This document shows, in pieces, positions 52,479 through 56,150 of a stretch of DNA of 56,150 nucleotides. Numbering within the stretch: position 1 is the stretch's first letter; the number at the start of each line of letters is the position of its first letter. A program made the position numbers and the translations under genes. Origin of the DNA: an uncultured Clostridia bacterium (GTDB lineage: Bacteria; Bacillota; Clostridia; Christensenellales; UBA1242); assembly GCA_944383315.1 (NCBI GenBank), contig CALWPB010000005.1, positions 1-56,150 on the forward strand, written 5' to 3'. The notes below the pieces were generated by a model that saw only the letters and a program-made list of their open reading frames with translations, made no database searches and was not told the DNA's origin.

Positions 52479-53978
52479 TTACACATACAACTCTACCAAT
52501 ATATCAATCATTTCTGGTTGAGGTTTATTTTGGATTATATGTGGAAGTTCATAAGTCTTTTTCTTAAATGGTGCTTTTGTTGTGTTGTTGGTTGTTATTG
52601 ATGGGCTATTAAAGTAAATTTGCATTTTGTCATTATATAAAATTATTTGCTTCACAAGATAGTTTATAAGTAGTTGTGGTTCGAGTTTTAAGGCATCATT
52701 GAAATAGTTTAAAATATCTTCTTTTGTTAGTTTAAAATTTGTTTTGCTTTTCTCAACTACAATTTGTCTTTCAATATATTCTAGTTTCTTTTCAAGTTCA
52801 GTCATTCTTTTGTTGGTTGTGTTGTTGACGATTCCTTGCTCAACTGCTTTCATAATATTGTCTAATATCTTTTGAGTTTCTATTTTCTCTTTATTTAGAC
52901 TTATTAAGAGTGTGTTGCCACAATTTTCACTTTCTTGCACTTTTAAAATATTGTTTATAATTTTATCTAATGTTTTGGGACTATTTAATTGTTCAATAAG
53001 TATTTTAATAACCAAATCTTCTAAAATTTCTTTTCTTACGGTTTGCTTATTGCAAATTGTGGTATGTCTTTTCTTCCCTAAACATTTATAATATCTTCTT
53101 TTCTTTCCTTGACTTGTTGTTCCACATTCAGCACTAATTGGCTCGCCACAATATCCGCATTTAAGTTTATTTCTAAGTAGATACACGACTTCAATACTCC
53201 TTTTCCCATATTTATTTTGATTTGTCTTTTGTCTCACTTTTTCATAAATTTCGGTAGAAACAATTTGTGGATACATATTCTTAAAAGTTTGATTGTTAAA
53301 TCTATATACACCTGAATATTTTTCATTTTTCAATATGTTGTAAATGGTATTTCTTGCAAAAGGTTTGCCATGATTTAAGATATGTTTTGCTGTTAAATCT
53401 GCAATTATATCTTTCACATAAACACCAAGTGCATATTGCTCGTAAATATATCTTACAACTTTCGCTTGTTCTTCATTTATAACAACTTTATGATTTTCGA
53501 CTTTGTATCCATAGATTAAGTTTCCACCTGTAAAGTTACCTTTTAATCTTGTTTCATTCATACCACGCTTTACCTTTTGAGATAGTTCTGCTGAATAATA
53601 TTCAGCCATTCCTTCAAGTAAACTTTCAAGAATTATTCCTTCTGGTGTGTCTGGTATGTTTTCCATTGCAGAGAGGAGTTTTACACCATTATCTTTTAGT
53701 ATCTTCTTATATTTTGCGGTTTCATATTTGTTTCTTGAAAAACGGTCAAGTTTATAGACAATAATATTTTGCCATTCTTTATTCGCACTGTCTTTTATCA
53801 TTTGTTGAAAATCTGGGCGATTGTCATTTGTGCCTGTCATTGCTCGGTCAATATAGGTTTTCAAAATCAATATATCATTATTTTTAGCATATTGCTCACA
53901 GACACGAAGTTGACCTTCAATAGATTGCTCTGTTTGATTGTCGCTTGAATACCTTGCATAGATTACTGCTGTTTTCAC
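52479..53978 (-). CDS. Large serine recombinase (integrase)
   Basis: 499 aa, GTG start with AAAGGAG upstream. Resolvase domain 1-145: VIYARYSSDNQTEQSIEGQ contains the catalytic Ser11, and YKLDRFSRN and GMAEYYSAELSQK are conserved. Recombinase domain about 160-260 (GYKVENHKVVINEEQA...NTIYNILKNEKYSG), then a zinc ribbon with CGYC (about 273-276) and a second Cys pair near KCLGKK...ICNK, then a coiled-coil region (about 360-420). It would integrate and excise the element it lies in, at an att site not identified here. Confidence 0.95.
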   Translation of the reverse strand: MKTAVIYARYSSDNQTEQSIEGQLRVCEQYAKNNDILILKTYIDRAMTGTNDNRPDFQQMIKDSANKEWQNIIVYKLDRFSRNKYETAKYKKILKDNGVKLLSAMENIPDTPEGIILESLLEGMAEYYSAELSQKVKRGMNETRLKGNFTGGNLIYGYKVENHKVVINEEQAKVVRYIYEQYALGVYVKDIIADLTAKHILNHGKPFARNTIYNILKNEKYSGVYRFNNQTFKNMYPQIVSTEIYEKVRQKTNQNKYGKRSIEVVYLLRNKLKCGYCGEPISAECGTTSQGKKRRYYKCLGKKRHTTICNKQTVRKEILEDLVIKILIEQLNSPKTLDKIINNILKVQESENCGNTLLISLNKEKIETQKILDNIMKAVEQGIVNNTTNKRMTELEKKLEYIERQIVVEKSKTNFKLTKEDILNYFNDALKLEPQLLINYLVKQIILYNDKMQIYFNSPSITTNNTTKAPFKKKTYELPHIIQNKPQPEMIDILVELYV

Positions 53979-54014
53979 TTATTTTTTACTCCTTTTATTT
54001 AGTTTTTTTATTTG

Positions 54015-54154
54015 TCTTTCGACGAAAAGCGTAAAAACGAAAATGACTTGTTATCTGTTTCTTTTATGTTTTAAATTTGTAGTCAAGGGTTGTGAAACAA
54101 TACAGTTTACCCTTGACTACAAAGAGTTTTCGTTTACGCTAAAACGGCGAAAGA
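54015..54154. repeat. Long palindrome between Rep and recombinase genes
   Basis: Inner stem: TTTGTAGTCAAGGGT (54076-54090) pairs perfectly over 15 bp with ACCCTTGACTACAAA (54109-54123), loop 18 bases. Outer arms 54015-54046 and 54124-54154 also pair imperfectly (TCTTTCG, AGCGTAAA, CGAAAA blocks). No T-run at the inner stem. Candidate replication origin, single-strand origin or recombination site of the element. Confidence 0.75.
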
Positions 54155-54158
54155 TAAT

Positions 54159-55043
54159 TTAATTCGACTTTTTCATTTGGGAAATTACTTTTGGACTAAC
54201 CTCACCAATTAGCACCCCTTCATCCCAGCATTTAAAGTTGTCAAATAAGAGTAACTTTCTATTCTCAATTCCAATCGTGCAGACTATGTCATCATCTAAA
54301 ATGTCCGAGATAAAATAGGTAGGAAGATTTTTTGAATAAACAATTCTTTCTCCACTTTTTTCAATATATTTGGTTATATAACTTATTGATTGAGATAGAT
54401 TTTGTCGATTTATTTCTTCAAAATCATTTCTCCCAAATCTTTCAAGAAAATATGTGTTTTGAAATGTTGTTTGCATTTTATGATTTTTTGTTGAATAATC
54501 TCTTTTTTCTATTAACTCTCCAATCATTGTTGGAGTATAGAAGATTCCATGAAAATGAAGTCTTTTATTTATAGGGCTTCGTTCCCAAACTCCAATATAT
54601 TTCCACCCCTTTCTATAACTTAACTTTTTAAAACAATTTGCTAACTTTTTTCTAAATTCTTCTTCATTTAATTTCTTACTATCAAAGGTAAATGTGCAAA
54701 AATATGACCATTCCTGTAAATATGCTTTTCTATATAACCTTTTTCTTCGTTCACTTAAATTCCTTTTCTTTCTCTCTAAATTTTCATCTACAAAACTTTG
54801 TAATTGTTCTTTACTCTCAAAATGTTCTTTTAATTCTTTGTTTATATTTTCAACTTTTTCTTTCTTGCTTTTATCTTTGTTTTCACAATATGTTTTTTCA
54901 AATGTCAGTTTTTGCTCAAACTCTTTCATTGATTTAATATTTACTCTCTTTCTTTTCTTCCAACTTTGTTTTACTTGGGGGATAGCAATGTAATGACTGC
55001 CATCGTTATACACTTTTGCATGAGGATAAGACATTACTTTCAC
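54159..55043 (-). CDS. HUH-type replication initiator (Rep)
   Basis: 294 aa. Basic coiled N-terminal third (about 1-105), then the rolling-circle Rep motifs: motif 1 FCTFTFD (about 117), motif 2 LHFHGIFY with the His-x-His metal pair (about 160), motif 3 YITKYIEK with the candidate nucleophile Tyr (about 222-226). Such proteins nick the plus-origin of small phages and plasmids; here it sits in an integrated element with a serine recombinase. AAAGGAGGTGA gives a very strong start. Downstream lies the 54015-54154 palindrome, a possible target. Confidence 0.88.
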   Translation of the reverse strand: MKVMSYPHAKVYNDGSHYIAIPQVKQSWKKRKRVNIKSMKEFEQKLTFEKTYCENKDKSKKEKVENINKELKEHFESKEQLQSFVDENLERKKRNLSERRKRLYRKAYLQEWSYFCTFTFDSKKLNEEEFRKKLANCFKKLSYRKGWKYIGVWERSPINKRLHFHGIFYTPTMIGELIEKRDYSTKNHKMQTTFQNTYFLERFGRNDFEEINRQNLSQSISYITKYIEKSGERIVYSKNLPTYFISDILDDDIVCTIGIENRKLLLFDNFKCWDEGVLIGEVSPKVISQMKKSN

Positions 55044-55158
55044 CTCCTTTTTCTTTTTGTTTTTTAAGACTTAAAATTCTTTGATAGATAACTTTGTAAA
55101 AATTAAAATCTAAGATAGATAAGTCTAATTTGGTTTCATTGTTTTTGATTTTGTTCAT
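55006..55158 (-). CDS. Small hypothetical protein upstream of rep, 50 aa
   Basis: MNKIKNNETKLDLSILDFNF... ATG at 55158 preceded by AAAAGGAG. Lys/Asn-rich with a central hydrophobic helix (FYKVIYQRILSL). Its 3' end overlaps the rep start by 38 bases in another frame, so rep expression may be coupled to it. No family is recognised; the position suggests a replication or copy-control accessory protein. Confidence 0.6.
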   Translation of the reverse strand: MNKIKNNETKLDLSILDFNFYKVIYQRILSLKKQKEKGGESNVLSSCKSV

Positions 55159-55378
55159 TTTCTTTAACTCCTTTTTTGTAAAATTTGGAATTAAAAAAGA
55201 CATAGAAAAAGATTTTCTACGCCCATAAAATGCAACCACTGGCTCCTAAATTTTGGCTAAGAGCATACCAATAAAACTAACTTCTCGGCTTGCCATTTTG
55301 CGTTGTCTAATTTAATTTCAATGAGAGAATAGCACAAATATTTTTAAATTGTAAGGACAAAACTGGTAGTAAACTAGT

Positions 55379-55400
55379 ACTTTTTGCATACTTTTTGCAA
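55379..55400. repeat. Iteron-like tandem repeat
   Basis: ACTTTTTGCAT (55379-55389) immediately followed by ACTTTTTGCAA (55390-55400); a related inverted word (GTAAAAAGTGCAC) follows at about 55419-55431. It lies in the 380-base non-coding gap upstream of the Rep gene, where origin or regulatory iterons are expected. The rest of the gap shows no gene. Confidence 0.5.
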
Positions 55401-55491
55401 ACAAAGTTGTAGTTTTTGGTAAAAAGTGCACAATTTTTACTATTCTTCTCTATATATAGCCACGAGAATAAGTGAAAGTTAAGGCAATATT

Positions 55492-55521
55492 CAAAAATTA
55501 TTCCACTTTTTATCGTGGAAT
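55492..55521 (-). terminator. Terminator of the sigma-like gene
   Basis: ATTCCAC (55500-55506) pairs with GTGGAAT (55515-55521); the minus strand continues AATTTTT. About 20 bases after the stop. Confidence 0.6.
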
Positions 55522-55540
55522 ACTTGATTTTTTACATATA

Positions 55541-56150
55541 TTACATTGCATATCTATCTTTGAATTTTCTTCTTTGTTTGTAAACTTTATCTACACTTAT
55601 GTTTAGAAATTCGGCTATGAGTTTTGGTTCAACTCCGTTGTAGTAGTATTCAAAGATTTGTAATTCAAGTCTATTTTGTATGATTTTAGAAATCACTTCT
55701 TTGACTTTTGTGTAATCTGGCTTATCTTCTATAATTGGTCTTTCGTCTATAACTTCAAAACACTCGTTCTCATCTGTGATATTATTATGAAATTTTAATT
55801 CTTTTCGTAGGTAAACCTGCAAAACTCTAAGGCAAGCATTTTTAAGATTATCTGTTCTTCCAGATTTTGATTTTGAATTTATGCAAAGTTCACCAAGATT
55901 GTGTCCAATAAACTTGCAAAGGAACAAACTTGCTTCTTGGACTAAATCGTAGGCATCTGAATAGATATCTAATTTTTTGTGATAGCAAATATCTTGTCTT
56001 AATAGACTTTGCAATCTCTCGACTTTTGGTGTTGCACTGTATGCATATTTCTTAATACTTTTAAGTGCAAATTGTGCAAAACATTGAGATAACTTTTCAA
56101 TGTTTCCTAAGGTGATAACCGTGTTATCATCTAAAATTCCTTTTTTCTTT
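55541..56150 (-). CDS. Sigma-70-like regulator of the mobile element, 5' end beyond the window
   Basis: The frame stays open to the right edge (at least 202 aa), so the true start lies outside; the internal TTG at 56014 is not a convincing start. SDAYDLVQEASLFLC resembles sigma region 2-like segments found in integrative elements of Firmicutes, and the C-terminus LQIFEYYYNGVEPKLIAEFL...VDKVYKQRRKFKDRY reads as a region-4-like helix-turn-helix. It likely controls transcription of element genes. The central part (about residues 100-160) is variable and acidic. Sigma activity itself is inferred. Confidence 0.75.
   Translation of the reverse strand, partial: KKKGILDDNTVITLGNIEKLSQCFAQFALKSIKKYAYSATPKVERLQSLLRQDICYHKKLDIYSDAYDLVQEASLFLCKFIGHNLGELCINSKSKSGRTDNLKNACLRVLQVYLRKELKFHNNITDENECFEVIDERPIIEDKPDYTKVKEVISKIIQNRLELQIFEYYYNGVEPKLIAEFLNISVDKVYKQRRKFKDRYAM

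Overview
The window is AT-rich bacterial DNA with strong AGGAGG-type ribosome binding sites, sigma-A-like promoters and hairpin-plus-T-run terminators. It carries spoVG, a Firmicutes-style ABC-F protein, rpmE-prmC-prfA and murC. This points to an uncultured low-GC Gram-positive (Bacillota, probably Clostridia-like) bacterium; I do not name a species.

Layout. 1-9.4 kb is housekeeping on the minus strand: a YwaF-like membrane protein, a SLOG/LOG-like nucleotide-binding protein, cysS directly abutting an ABC-F ATPase, aspS, and an MFS sugar-type transporter flanked by two degenerate intergenic repeats. 9.6-30.5 kb is a two-gene surface locus: a 2498-aa lipoprotein (BIG2, about 17 FN3-like units, GLUG motifs) followed by a 4440-aa membrane-anchored FN3-like giant. 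30.6-34.7 kb holds tRNA-Arg(CCT), a small membrane protein, an amidase-like protein with a lost zinc ligand, and a secreted DnaJ-zinc-finger/InlB-repeat gene broken by one in-frame TAG. 34.8-36.9 kb has an XRE regulator, an XRE fragment, a NadR-type NMN adenylyltransferase and an iron-sulfur flavoprotein. 37.1-39.4 kb is a plus-strand cassette with its own promoter: XRE/ankyrin-like regulator plus DEDDh exonuclease with a BRCT-like tail. It lies next to tRNA-Asn, which is followed by a series of partial copies of its own 3' end.

40.4-50.4 kb has a BclA-like collagen protein, prfA-prmC-rpmE, an unknown 230-aa protein, murC, a small coiled-coil protein, spoVG, two paralogous four-helix membrane proteins and an Mbeg1-like hydrolase. 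50.6-51.4 kb is a six-tRNA cluster (Arg, His, Gln, Gln, Lys, Ser) whose first tRNA is also followed by a copy of its own 3' end. From about 51.5 kb to the right edge lies an integrated mobile element: a membrane protein, a large serine recombinase, a long palindrome, an HUH Rep protein, a small ORF, short tandem repeats and a sigma-like gene that runs off the window.

Most worth a second look: the tRNA-tail repeats at two tRNA loci, the regulator/exonuclease-BRCT cassette beside one of them, the dispersed GTACTATGCA repeat family, the palindrome between Rep and recombinase, and the amber-interrupted exported zinc-finger protein. All functional calls come from reading motifs; no database search was run.
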